Part shown: in pieces, positions 1-7,426 of the stretch
How positions within the stretch are numbered: position 1 is the stretch's first letter
How the letters are laid out: each line of letters starts with the position of its first letter
Assembly: GCA_900551645.1 (NCBI GenBank)
Contig: URWP01000077.1
Coordinates: forward strand, 1 to 11,195
DNA: 11,195 bases
DNA from: an uncultured Bacteroides sp.
GTDB taxonomy: Bacteria > Bacteroidota > Bacteroidia > Bacteroidales > Bacteroidaceae
Reading direction: 5' to 3'
The notes under the pieces: model-generated
Database searches by the model: none
The model's input: the letters and a program-made list of their open reading frames with translations, nothing else
What the model was told of the DNA's origin: nothing
Translations under genes and position numbers: made by a program

Positions 1-799
1 AGCCGGCAAGCAGGCTGTACAGTTCAGTGGCTATGAATGTTGGGTTAATGCCATAAAGGTTCGTTATTACTCAGATTTCAATAATTATCTTCCTTGTTAT
101 CAGGTCGGAGTAAACCTGGCTTATAAAGCCAGTCCAAATCATGAGCTTAACTTCCAGATAGTCAATAATCGGAACGGTTCGAATGATGAACTGTTCAGTT
201 ACGGCCTTCCGGCTGGAGTAGAAGAGTCTAAGGTTCCTCTGTTGGGTACTGTAAGTTGGGACGGTTATTTTATCGATCGGGCTATGCAATTACGTTATTC
301 TTTGTCGTACGGACAGTTGGCACGTAATCGGAATGTGTTTTATTTTACATGTGGAAATGTGTGGGATAAGAAACCTTTTCTGGGATATATTGATTTCATG
401 TACTCCCGGGAAGGTCTGGACTCTAAAGGATTGATTAGTCAGTTGACTGCAGCAGACGGAAATGAAGGTCGTACAGTCAGGAATGTAGAATATTTTACAA
501 CTATCGGCAATTTGGATTATAGGGTCAGTCCCCATTGGAATTTGTATGTAAAAGGGGTGTATGAATTGGGTAATGTATTTCGCTCTTCGGATGGAATTCA
601 GTCTGGTAATTATCGGCGGACGTGGAATGCGCAGCTTTGTGCCGAGTTTTTCCCAATGGAGGAAAGCGGTTTGCTGTTGTATCTACATTTACTCTACAAG
701 CATACTCATCTTACTGAGCGTGCCCGTAGATGGGGCGCGGAAGGTTTTACCGAGCAACGTATTTCTCTGGGACTTGTCTATACTTTACCGGTTTTCTGA
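1..799 (+). CDS. Outer-membrane porin, OprO/OprP (phosphate-selective porin) type, 3' end only
   Basis: This gene is cut by the window edge. The frame is open from base 2, so 265 C-terminal residues are visible and the start and any signal peptide lie outside. The protein is rich in alternating aromatic and polar residues typical of outer-membrane beta-strands, for example YQVGVNLAYKA, MQLRYSLSYGQLA and LYLHLLYKHTH. It ends ISLGLVYTLPVF, with the C-terminal phenylalanine that the BAM complex recognises in many outer-membrane proteins. The ending TERARRWGAE...EQRISLGLVY resembles, from memory, the ends of Bacteroidetes porins annotated as OprO/OprP phosphate-selective porins (Porin_O_P). Substrate selectivity cannot be read from the sequence. 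Stop is TGA at 797-799, about 55 bases before the serS -7 box, with no obvious terminator between. Another beta-barrel family is possible. Confidence 0.7.
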   Translation, partial: AGKQAVQFSGYECWVNAIKVRYYSDFNNYLPCYQVGVNLAYKASPNHELNFQIVNNRNGSNDELFSYGLPAGVEESKVPLLGTVSWDGYFIDRAMQLRYSLSYGQLARNRNVFYFTCGNVWDKKPFLGYIDFMYSREGLDSKGLISQLTAADGNEGRTVRNVEYFTTIGNLDYRVSPHWNLYVKGVYELGNVFRSSDGIQSGNYRRTWNAQLCAEFFPMEESGLLLYLHLLYKHTHLTERARRWGAEGFTEQRISLGLVYTLPVF

Positions 800-827
800 T
801 TTCAAATTGATTTATATCGGAGAATCC

Positions 828-861
828 TTGGTACATATATCAATAAAAAACTATATCTTTG
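828..861 (+). promoter_or_regulatory. Bacteroidetes-type promoter for serS
   Basis: TATCTTTG at 854-861 is an exact match to the Bacteroidetes -7 consensus TAnnTTTG. A weak -33 candidate, TTGG at 828-831, lies 22 bases upstream, slightly further than the usual 19-21. Transcription would begin near 868, leaving a leader of about 35 bases before the serS ATG at 904. This suggests serS is expressed independently of the porin gene. Confidence 0.6.
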
Positions 862-903
862 TGGCACGTAACATAACGAAGAAGTTTAAAAAGAACAAGA
901 AAT

Positions 904-2178
904 ATGCTTACTATCAAACAGATTACAGAAGATACCGAAAAGGTTATCAAAGGATTGGAGAAAAAGCACTTCGCTCATGCCAAGGAAGCTATTGCCCAAG
1001 TGCTTGAATTGAATGACAAAAGACGTAATGCGCAGAATCAACTAGATAGAAACCTGGCCGAGGTAAATGCTACATCGAAGGCTATCGGAGCTTTGATGAA
1101 AGAAGGGAAAAAAGAAGAAGCAGAAGCTGCAAAGGCTCGTGTGGCTGAAATAAAAGAGGCTAGCAAAGGATTGCAGGCAGAGATGGATCAGGCTGCTGAA
1201 GATTTGCAGAACTTGTTGTATACTATTCCGAATGTGCCTTATGATGAGGTTCCTGAGGGTGCTACAGCAGAGGATAATCTGGTGGTAAAGATGGGAGGAA
1301 TGGAAACAGAACTTCCGAAAGACGCACTGCCTCATTGGGAATTGGCCAAAAAATATAATCTGATTGATTTTGACCTTGGTGTGAAGATAACAGGAGCCGG
1401 ATTTCCTGTGTATCGTGGAAAAGGTGCCCGTCTGCAGCGTGCTTTGATTAACTTTTTCCTTGATGAAGCCCGTCAGTCTGGTTATGAGGAAATTATGCCT
1501 CCAACTGTTGTAAATGCTGCTTCTGGTTATGGAACAGGACAATTACCTGATAAAGAAGGACAGATGTATCACTGCAATGTAGATGATTTGTATCTGATTC
1601 CGACAGCAGAGGTACCTGTGACAAATATCTACCGTGATGTAATTCTGGATGAAAAACAGCTACCGATTAAGAATTGTGCATATACCGAATGTTTCCGTCG
1701 TGAAGCCGGTTCGTACGGTAAGGATGTACGCGGTTTGAATCGTTTGCATGAATTTTCAAAAGTAGAATTAGTGCGTATTGATAAGCCGGAACATTCCAAA
1801 CAGTCTCATCAAGAGATGTTGGACCATGTAGAAGGTCTGCTGCAGAAGCTTGAACTGCCATACCGCATCCTTCGTCTGTGTGGTGGAGACATGAGCTTTA
1901 CTGCTGCCATCTGTTATGACTTTGAGGTTTATTCAGAAGCTCAGAAACGTTGGCTAGAAGTAAGTTCTGTTTCTAATTTTGACACTTATCAAGCCAATCG
2001 CTTGAAATGCAGATACCGCTCAGCAGACAAAAAAACTGAACTTTGCCATACCTTGAATGGTTCTGCATTGGCTCTTCCTCGTATCGTTGCTGCTTTGTTG
2101 GAAAATAATCAGACTCCGGAAGGTATACGTATACCGAAGGCATTGGTTCCGTATTGTGGATTTGATATAATTGACTGA
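904..2178 (+). CDS. serS: Seryl-tRNA synthetase
   Basis: This class II aminoacyl-tRNA synthetase charges tRNA-Ser (and tRNA-Sec where present) with serine in the cytoplasm. At 424 residues it has the usual family length. Residues 1-105 form the long helical coiled-coil arm that contacts the tRNA variable loop, rich in Lys, Glu and Ala. The catalytic core follows, with the serine-binding TAEVP segment at 234-238, motif 2 at 264-286 (FRREAGS, then RGLNRLHEFSKVE) and motif 3 at 385-400 (NGSALALPRIVAALLE) with its conserved arginine. The start at ATG 904 gives the standard Bacteroides N-terminus MLTIKQITED. It has its own promoter and terminator and so appears monocistronic. No key residue is missing. 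Confidence 0.97.
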   Translation: MLTIKQITEDTEKVIKGLEKKHFAHAKEAIAQVLELNDKRRNAQNQLDRNLAEVNATSKAIGALMKEGKKEEAEAAKARVAEIKEASKGLQAEMDQAAEDLQNLLYTIPNVPYDEVPEGATAEDNLVVKMGGMETELPKDALPHWELAKKYNLIDFDLGVKITGAGFPVYRGKGARLQRALINFFLDEARQSGYEEIMPPTVVNAASGYGTGQLPDKEGQMYHCNVDDLYLIPTAEVPVTNIYRDVILDEKQLPIKNCAYTECFRREAGSYGKDVRGLNRLHEFSKVELVRIDKPEHSKQSHQEMLDHVEGLLQKLELPYRILRLCGGDMSFTAAICYDFEVYSEAQKRWLEVSSVSNFDTYQANRLKCRYRSADKKTELCHTLNGSALALPRIVAALLENNQTPEGIRIPKALVPYCGFDIID

Positions 2179-2205
2179 AAAGGATTTCCTGACATGTAAA
2201 TAGAG

Positions 2206-2237
2206 AGGCTATTCGGATTTTGCTGAATAGCCTTTTT
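2206..2237 (+). terminator. Intrinsic terminator after serS
   Basis: A perfect 9-bp stem, AGGCTATTC at 2206-2214 with GAATAGCCT at 2225-2233, has a 10-base loop and runs into a T tract at 2233-2237. It begins 28 bases after the serS stop and separates serS from the glycogen operon. Confidence 0.9.
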
Positions 2238-2431
2238 CTATACTTTTTATTTTCTTCTTGAATGACGTATCTTGGATAATATCAGGTCCTTGAAGAAAAA
2301 ATAGGAGGATTGCAACAATGAATAGCAGCTTTATAAGTATGTTATGTAACATGGATTTAACAATAAAATTTATTTTCTACCGTTTAGATAATATTTTTTT
2401 AGATTTTTCTTGGAAAAAAGCTGTTTTTCAT
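2238..2431. other. AT-rich intergenic stretch with two overlapping short reading frames
   Basis: About 190 AT-rich bases lie between the serS terminator and the next promoter. Two short frames overlap on opposite strands. A reverse frame from 2352 to 2209 encodes 47 residues: a hydrophobic segment (NILIKLLFIVAILLFFL) followed by a Lys-rich tail. Its stop lies in the terminator stem, and it has no ribosome-binding site or clear promoter. A forward frame from 2318 to 2449 encodes 43 residues and has an AGGAGG at 2303-2308, nine bases before its ATG, but it overlaps the operon's -33 box. A 14-base inverted repeat, ATGTTA-TG-TAACAT, lies at 2339-2352. None can be called a gene; both frames could be chance products of AT-rich DNA. 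Confidence 0.3.
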
Positions 2432-2461
2432 TTTGTAATCATTATTTAATTACTAATTTTG
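2432..2461 (+). promoter_or_regulatory. Strong Bacteroidetes promoter for the glycogen operon
   Basis: TTTG at 2432-2435 and TAATTTTG at 2454-2461 match the Bacteroidetes -33 (TTTG) and -7 (TAnnTTTG) elements exactly, with an 18-base spacer, one base under the common 19-21. Initiation near 2467 would give a leader of about 55 bases before the ATG at 2524. This is the best promoter match in the window. Confidence 0.8.
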
Positions 2462-2523
2462 AGGTGAAATAAGAAAAATATTTTAATTAAACGAAATCTA
2501 AGTATAACCTTAAAATAACAACT

Positions 2524-4467
2524 ATGAGTTATTTACGATTTGATAAAACTTTAATGACAAACCTGGAGGAATCTCTTCCGCGCGAGATTCTTCGGACTAA
2601 CCGTTCAGGTGCGTATCATTGTTCTACCATTGTAGATTGTAATACTCGCAAATATCATGGTTTGCTTGTCATTCCGATACCAGAATTGGATGACGAAAAC
2701 CATGTGCTGTTGTCTTCGTTGGACGAGACAGTGATACAGCACGGTGCTGAGTTTAATTTAGGGCTTCATAAGTATCATGGTGATAATTTTAGTCCTCGCG
2801 GTCACAAGTACATTCGTGAATTTGAATGTGAAAAAGTTCCTACTACGTGGTATCGGGTAGGAGGAGTCATTCTGAAGAAAGAAAAGGTTTTTGTTCATTA
2901 TGAAAACCGTATCCTGATTCGTTATACTTTGGTGGATGCCCATTCAGAGACTACTCTTCGTCTCAGACCGTTCCTTGCATTCCGGAGCGTACGGCAGGAT
3001 ACACATGAGAATGCACAGGCTAGCCGTCATTATGATTCGGTGGAAAACGGTATTAAAACCAGTATGTATCCTGGCTATCCGGAATTGTATATGCAGTTGA
3101 ACAAGGAGAATGAATTCCATTTCCAACCTGACTGGTATCGGGGAATCGAATATCCTAAAGAGCAGGAAAGGGGCTATGATTTCAATGAAGACTTGTATGT
3201 TCCTGGATATTTTGAAGTGAGCATTAAAAAAGGTGAATCAGTTGTCTTTTCTGGTGGAGTTACGGCAATGCAGAATACAGCGGATCTGAACAACTTGTTT
3301 GCAAAAGAGGTGGAAGAACGTACACCTCGTGCTGATTTCAAGAAATGTTTGATTAATGCGGCTCACCAATTCTTAAATAAACAAGGGGAGGATTCTTATA
3401 TACTTGCCGGCTATCCTTGGTTTAAATGCCGTGCGCGTGATATGTTTATCTCATTGCCGGGATTGATGCTCTCTGTTGGAGAAGTAGAGAAGTTCGAACA
3501 GGTAATGAAGACTGCTTCACGTGCCATCTATGCTTTTATGAACGGAGAAGATACACATCTGAAAGTATATGAAATGGAGCATCCGGATGTGCTGTTGTGG
3601 GCAGTATGGACTATTCAGCAGTATGCGAAGATGGTTTCTTTGGAAGAGGCAAAAGCTAAGTATGGAACTTTGCTGAAGGATATAATGGCTTATCTGACTG
3701 CCGGAAAGCATCCTAATATGCGGGTGGATGATAACGGTCTGATTTATTCTGAAGGTATTCAGAAGGCTGTCACTTGGATGAACTCATCAGTGAATGGCCG
3801 ACCGGTTATTCCACGTACGGGATACATTGTTGAATTCAACAGTTTGTGGTATAATGCGTTGAGATTTACTGTTGATACACTGGCTGGTTGCGGCTGTGAT
3901 GAACTGATTGGAACATGTGCTGCTATTGCAGAAAAGGCAGGTAAGTCTTTCATCGATACGTTCTTGAATGAGTATGGATATCTGTTAGATTATGTAGACG
4001 GGCAAATGATGGATTGGAGTGTACGTCCTAATATGATTTTTACTGCCGCCTTTGATTATTCACCATTGAACGCTTCTCAGAAGAAGGGTGTGGTTGATAT
4101 CGTTACTAAAGAATTGTTGACTCCGAAGGGGTTACGTTCGTTGAGCCCGAAGAGCGGTGGCTATAATCCGAACTATGTAGGCCCTCAGTTGCAACGTGAT
4201 TATGCTTATCATCAAGGTACAGCGTGGCCGTGGCTGGAAGGATTCTATCTGGAAGCTTATTTGCGTATTTACAAACGGAGCGCTATCTCCTTTGTTGAAC
4301 GTCAGATGATTAATTTCGAGGATGAACTTACCTGTCATTGCATTGGTTCTATTCCAGAATTGTTTGACGGTAATCCGCCTTTCCGTGGTCGTGGTGCCGT
4401 ATCGTTCACGATGAATGTAGCTGAGATATTACGAGTCTTGTATTTGTTGGAAAAATATAACTATTAA
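2524..4467 (+). CDS. Glycogen debranching enzyme homologue (amylo-alpha-1,6-glucosidase family) with altered active-site motifs
   Basis: This 647-residue cytoplasmic protein has no signal peptide and has the two-domain layout of bacterial/archaeal glycogen debranching enzymes. An N-terminal beta-rich GDE_N-type domain (about 1-260, with RTNRSGAYHCST and TRKYHGLLV) precedes a GH15-like alpha/alpha-barrel GDE_C domain (about 265-647). Family landmarks include AGYPWF at 295-300, ISLPGLML at 309-316, PRTGYIVEFNSLWYNAL at 430-446, SPKSGGYNPNYVG at 541-553, YHQGTAWPWL at 562-571 and IPELFDG at 610-616. Two conserved sites differ from the family as I recall it. The TWMD motif, whose Asp is the assigned general acid in eukaryotic debranchers, is TWMN (Asn420), and the usual W-G-R-D is R-A-R-D (303-306). 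Members of this family hydrolyse alpha-1,6 branch stubs of glycogen. Whether this one does is uncertain. It heads a three-gene operon; its TAA overlaps the ribosome-binding site of the next gene. Confidence 0.88.
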   Translation: MSYLRFDKTLMTNLEESLPREILRTNRSGAYHCSTIVDCNTRKYHGLLVIPIPELDDENHVLLSSLDETVIQHGAEFNLGLHKYHGDNFSPRGHKYIREFECEKVPTTWYRVGGVILKKEKVFVHYENRILIRYTLVDAHSETTLRLRPFLAFRSVRQDTHENAQASRHYDSVENGIKTSMYPGYPELYMQLNKENEFHFQPDWYRGIEYPKEQERGYDFNEDLYVPGYFEVSIKKGESVVFSGGVTAMQNTADLNNLFAKEVEERTPRADFKKCLINAAHQFLNKQGEDSYILAGYPWFKCRARDMFISLPGLMLSVGEVEKFEQVMKTASRAIYAFMNGEDTHLKVYEMEHPDVLLWAVWTIQQYAKMVSLEEAKAKYGTLLKDIMAYLTAGKHPNMRVDDNGLIYSEGIQKAVTWMNSSVNGRPVIPRTGYIVEFNSLWYNALRFTVDTLAGCGCDELIGTCAAIAEKAGKSFIDTFLNEYGYLLDYVDGQMMDWSVRPNMIFTAAFDYSPLNASQKKGVVDIVTKELLTPKGLRSLSPKSGGYNPNYVGPQLQRDYAYHQGTAWPWLEGFYLEAYLRIYKRSAISFVERQMINFEDELTCHCIGSIPELFDGNPPFRGRGAVSFTMNVAEILRVLYLLEKYNY

Positions 4468-4473
4468 AGGAGG
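4466..4473 (+). promoter_or_regulatory. Near-perfect Shine-Dalgarno before the GT4 gene
   Basis: AAAGGAGG overlaps the last bases of the upstream TAA stop (4465-4467) and sits seven bases before ATG 4481. Most genes in this window have no such site, as is usual in Bacteroidetes, so it fixes the start. It also suggests reinitiation by ribosomes finishing the debrancher gene. Confidence 0.8.
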
Positions 4474-4480
4474 AGCCTGT

Positions 4481-5749
4481 ATGAAAGTATTAATGTTTGG
4501 ATGGGAATTTCCTCCCAAAATTTACGGTGGTCTTGCTGTCGCTTCTTACGGAATCACAAAAGGATTGAGTTTACAGGGGGATGTGGAAACTACGTTCTGT
4601 CTGCCAAAACCTTGCGGACAAGAAGAGAAATTCCTGAAAATTATCGGCATGAATCAAGTGCCTATCGTATACCGTGATGTGAATTATGATTATTTGAAAT
4701 CACGTCTGCCGGAATACATGACACCTGAGCAGTATTATGCTTTTCGTGATCATATTTATGCTGATTTTTCTTATATGCACGTCAATGATTTGGGATGTAT
4801 GGAGTTTGCAGGTGGATATCCACAGAACCTGCATGAAGAAATCAATAATTTCTCCATAATTGCCGGTGTCGTTGCCCGTCAGCAGGAATTTGATATTATT
4901 CATGCTCATGACTGGCTGACTTATCCGGCGGGTGTACATGCCAAGATGGTTAGTGGAAAACCTCTGTGTATTCATGTGCATGCTACTGATTTTGACCGTT
5001 CCCGTGGAAAAGTTAATCCTACGGTTTATGCGATGGAAAAGAATGGAATGGATCATGCAGACTGTATTATGTGTGTGTCTGAATTGACTCGCCGTACGGT
5101 AATTAACGAATATCATCAGAATCCTAATAAGGTTTTTGCTGTACACAATGCTGTATATCCGCTTTCTCAGGATTTGCAGGATATTCCTCGCGTAGAACAT
5201 CCGAAAGAAAAGATTGTAACCTTCCTTGGACGTATTACGATGCAGAAAGGTCCTGAATATTTTGTAGAGGCTGCTGCGTTAGTATTGAAACGTACACGTA
5301 ATATCCGTTTTGTGATGGCTGGTTCTGGAGATATGCTGAATGCCATGATTAATCTGGCTGCAGAAAGAGGTATTGCCGACCGTTTCCATTTCCCGGGATT
5401 CCAACGTGGACGTCAGGTGTATGAAGCTTACAAGAACAGCGATGTGTTTGTTATGCCATCAGTTTCTGAGCCGTTCGGTATTGCACCGTTGGAAGCTATG
5501 CAATGTGGAACACCTTCTATCATTTCCAAACAGTCTGGTTGTGGGGAAATCCTGGAGAATGTAATCAAGACAGATTATTGGGATATTAATGCCATGGCTG
5601 ATGCTATTTACGCTATTTGTACCTATCCTTCGCTTTTCAAGTATCTACAGGAAGAAGGACGTAAGGAAGTGGATGGAATTACATGGGAAAAAGTGGGCTG
5701 GAAGATTCGTGGCCTATACGAGGACGTATTAAGAAATTACGCTAAATAA
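4481..5749 (+). CDS. Family-4 glycosyltransferase, probable glycogen-synthase-like enzyme
   Basis: This 422-residue GT-B glycosyltransferase has both Rossmann-like halves. The N-terminal half opens MKVLMFGWEFPPKIYGGLA, with the Gly-Gly loop at 16-17 that contacts the sugar-nucleotide phosphate. HAHDW at 141-145 and HVHATDFDR at 165-173 resemble the acceptor-side motifs of bacterial glycogen synthases. The C-terminal half has GRITMQKGP at 250-258 (Arg251 and Lys256 are the usual phosphate-binding pair) and the retaining E-x7-E motif with Glu330 and Glu338 in EPFGIAPLE. All canonical catalytic features are present, so it looks active. Position between a debrancher and a GH57 homologue suggests it elongates an alpha-glucan, probably glycogen, from a glucose nucleotide in the cytoplasm. 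The donor (ADP- or UDP-glucose) cannot be read from the sequence. It has a strong ribosome-binding site, and the next gene follows after 17 bases. Confidence 0.88.
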   Translation: MKVLMFGWEFPPKIYGGLAVASYGITKGLSLQGDVETTFCLPKPCGQEEKFLKIIGMNQVPIVYRDVNYDYLKSRLPEYMTPEQYYAFRDHIYADFSYMHVNDLGCMEFAGGYPQNLHEEINNFSIIAGVVARQQEFDIIHAHDWLTYPAGVHAKMVSGKPLCIHVHATDFDRSRGKVNPTVYAMEKNGMDHADCIMCVSELTRRTVINEYHQNPNKVFAVHNAVYPLSQDLQDIPRVEHPKEKIVTFLGRITMQKGPEYFVEAAALVLKRTRNIRFVMAGSGDMLNAMINLAAERGIADRFHFPGFQRGRQVYEAYKNSDVFVMPSVSEPFGIAPLEAMQCGTPSIISKQSGCGEILENVIKTDYWDINAMADAIYAICTYPSLFKYLQEEGRKEVDGITWEKVGWKIRGLYEDVLRNYAK

Positions 5750-5766
5750 TAAAATCTGATTGCGAT

Positions 5767-7125
5767 ATGAAAACAATTTGCCTTTATTTTGAGATACATC
5801 AAATCATACATCTGAAACGTTACCGTTGTTTCGACATTGGTCGTGACCATTATTATTATGATGATTACGAGAATGAACGTTGCATTACTGAGATTGCTGA
5901 AAAAAGTTATATCCCGGCTTTGCTTACACTGATTGAAATGGCAAAAGCCAATGCGGGTGCATTTAAGGTTGCTGTTTCGCTTTCTGGAGTAGGACTGGAA
6001 CAACTTGAAATTCATGCTCCAAAGGTTATTGAACTTTTGCAGAAATTGAATGAAACAGGTTGTGTGGAGTTCTTGGCTGAACCGTATTCACATGGTTTGT
6101 CTTCTTTGGCTAATGAAGATTGTTTCCGTGAAGAAGTTGTACGGATGAGCAATAAGGTAAAAGAAGTCTTTGGACAGACTCCGAAAGTATTCCGTAATTC
6201 CAGCTTGATTTATTCTGACGCGATCGGTGGTATCATTGCGGAAATGGGCTTCAAGGGAATGCTTACAGAAGGTGCAAAGCATGTATTGGGATGGAAGAGT
6301 CCGCATTATCTGTATCATTGTGCAGAAAATCCGAACTTAAAATTGTTGTTGCGTGATTATAAGTTATCGGATGATATCAGTCTGCGTTTCTCTAATTCAG
6401 ACTGGAATGAATATCCGTTGTTTGCTGATAAATATATGGATTGGATTGCTGCTTTGCCAGAAGGTGAGCAGGTAATCAATATCTTTATGGAATTGCAGAC
6501 TTTGGGTATGGTTCAGCCGTTGTCATCAAATATTTTGGAATTCCTGAAAGCTCTTCCGGCATGTGCCAAGGAAAGAGGTATTACGTTCTCTACTCCGACA
6601 GAAATTGTTACTAAACTGAAATCTGTTGATAAGGTAGATGTACCATATCCATTGTCATGGTCAGATGAAGAAAGAGATGTCAGCTGTTGGTTGGGTAATG
6701 CCATGCAACGCGAAGCTTTCAATAAACTGTATAGTGTAGCAGAACGTGTACATTTATGCGATGATCGTCGTATTAAACAGGATTGGGATTATCTGCAGGC
6801 CAGCAATAACTTCCGTTTCATGACAACTAAGAATACAGGCCTGTATCTGTCACGTGGTATTTATGATTCTCCTTTTGATGCGTTTACTAACTATATGAAT
6901 ATTTTAGGAGATTTTATTGCGCGTGTCAATTCGTTGTATCCAGTTGATATGGATAATGAAGAGCTTAATTCTTTGTTGACTACCATTAAAAACCAAGGTG
7001 AAGAACTTGCTCTGCTGAATGAAGAAATTAAAGGTCTGCAGGAAGCGTTGAAGAAAGCAGAAGGTGAGAAGCCTGTAGCTGAAAAGAAAACAGCAAAGAA
7101 AGCCTCTGCAAAGAAAACTAAATAA
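5767..7125 (+). CDS. GH57 alpha-amylase-like protein, apparently lacking both catalytic residues
   Basis: This 452-residue cytoplasmic protein is clearly of GH57 descent. Visible landmarks are FEIHQI at 8-13 (usually HQP), RYRCFDIGRDHYYYDD at 18-33, the second conserved region VEFLAEPYSHGLSSL at 100-114, and LLRDYKLSDDISLRFS at 194-209. The catalytic sites are altered. Active members read FRNTELIYS with Glu as nucleophile; this protein reads FRNSSLIYS, with Ser146 at that site. The acid motif FMDYETFGEH is here FMELQTLGMV, with Glu242 in place of Asp and Gln244 in place of Glu. Public databases would probably label it alpha-amylase, but I infer little or no hydrolase activity. A likely helical coiled-coil region (about 395-433) leads to a Lys/Ala-rich tail (434-452) resembling histone H1 tails. 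No ribosome-binding site is visible. It is the last gene of the operon. Confidence 0.88.
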   Translation: MKTICLYFEIHQIIHLKRYRCFDIGRDHYYYDDYENERCITEIAEKSYIPALLTLIEMAKANAGAFKVAVSLSGVGLEQLEIHAPKVIELLQKLNETGCVEFLAEPYSHGLSSLANEDCFREEVVRMSNKVKEVFGQTPKVFRNSSLIYSDAIGGIIAEMGFKGMLTEGAKHVLGWKSPHYLYHCAENPNLKLLLRDYKLSDDISLRFSNSDWNEYPLFADKYMDWIAALPEGEQVINIFMELQTLGMVQPLSSNILEFLKALPACAKERGITFSTPTEIVTKLKSVDKVDVPYPLSWSDEERDVSCWLGNAMQREAFNKLYSVAERVHLCDDRRIKQDWDYLQASNNFRFMTTKNTGLYLSRGIYDSPFDAFTNYMNILGDFIARVNSLYPVDMDNEELNSLLTTIKNQGEELALLNEEIKGLQEALKKAEGEKPVAEKKTAKKASAKKTK

Positions 7126-7167
7126 GTGTGCTGATAAGTTTCTATAGTATATTTATTGGTTAACATC

Positions 7168-7202
7168 AGTCCCTATATCCTCTTGGGTATGGGGACTTTT
7201 TT
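7168..7202 (+). terminator. Intrinsic terminator of the glycogen operon
   Basis: A 13-bp stem (7168-7180 with 7185-7197, including two G-T pairs) is closed by the loop TCTT and followed by six T residues at 7197-7202. It lies 42 bases after the GH57 stop. Confidence 0.9.
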
Positions 7203-7306
7203 ATGGCTTTAGGCATCGCATCGTTACAAAGGATAAGAATATTTTCCCCTTAACGTAATTCCAGGTTATACTGACTATCGGGGAAGATCTTATATAGGAA
7301 GTTTTT

Positions 7307-7351
7307 AAAAGAGAAGGGCATTCGTTACAATTCAAAACGAATGCCCTTCTC
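7307..7351 (-). terminator. Strong intrinsic terminator of the reverse operon
   Basis: GAGAAGGGCATTCGTT at 7311-7326 pairs perfectly with AACGAATGCCCTTCTC at 7336-7351, giving 16 bp around a 9-base loop. Read on the reverse strand, the stem is followed by TTTT (bases 7310-7307). There is no T tract on the forward side, so it serves the reverse transcript, ending about 75 bases after the DUF4270 stop. The 104 bases between this hairpin and the forward terminator show nothing recognisable. Confidence 0.88.
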
Positions 7352-7426
7352 AGAAAATATTTTATCAAGTTCTTTTATTGTGGTATTTCCATTGATAAAA
7401 ATTCCATATCATTATAGTGTTTTACC

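Noticed and set aside
242..799. Porin gene starting at TTG 242
   Set aside because: The frame is open and porin-like back to the window edge, so 242 is an internal codon of a longer gene.
2339..2352. ATGTTA-TG-TAACAT dyad as an operator for the glycogen operon
   Set aside because: It lies about 100 bases upstream of the -7 box, is AT-rich and short, and has no second copy in the window. Chance is likely.
4700..5200. Reverse-strand open frame of 166 codons inside the GT4 gene
   Set aside because: It lies wholly within a gene with clear motifs, has no recognisable protein features, and looks like a codon-bias shadow. The same applies to the reverse frame at 1042-1542 inside serS.
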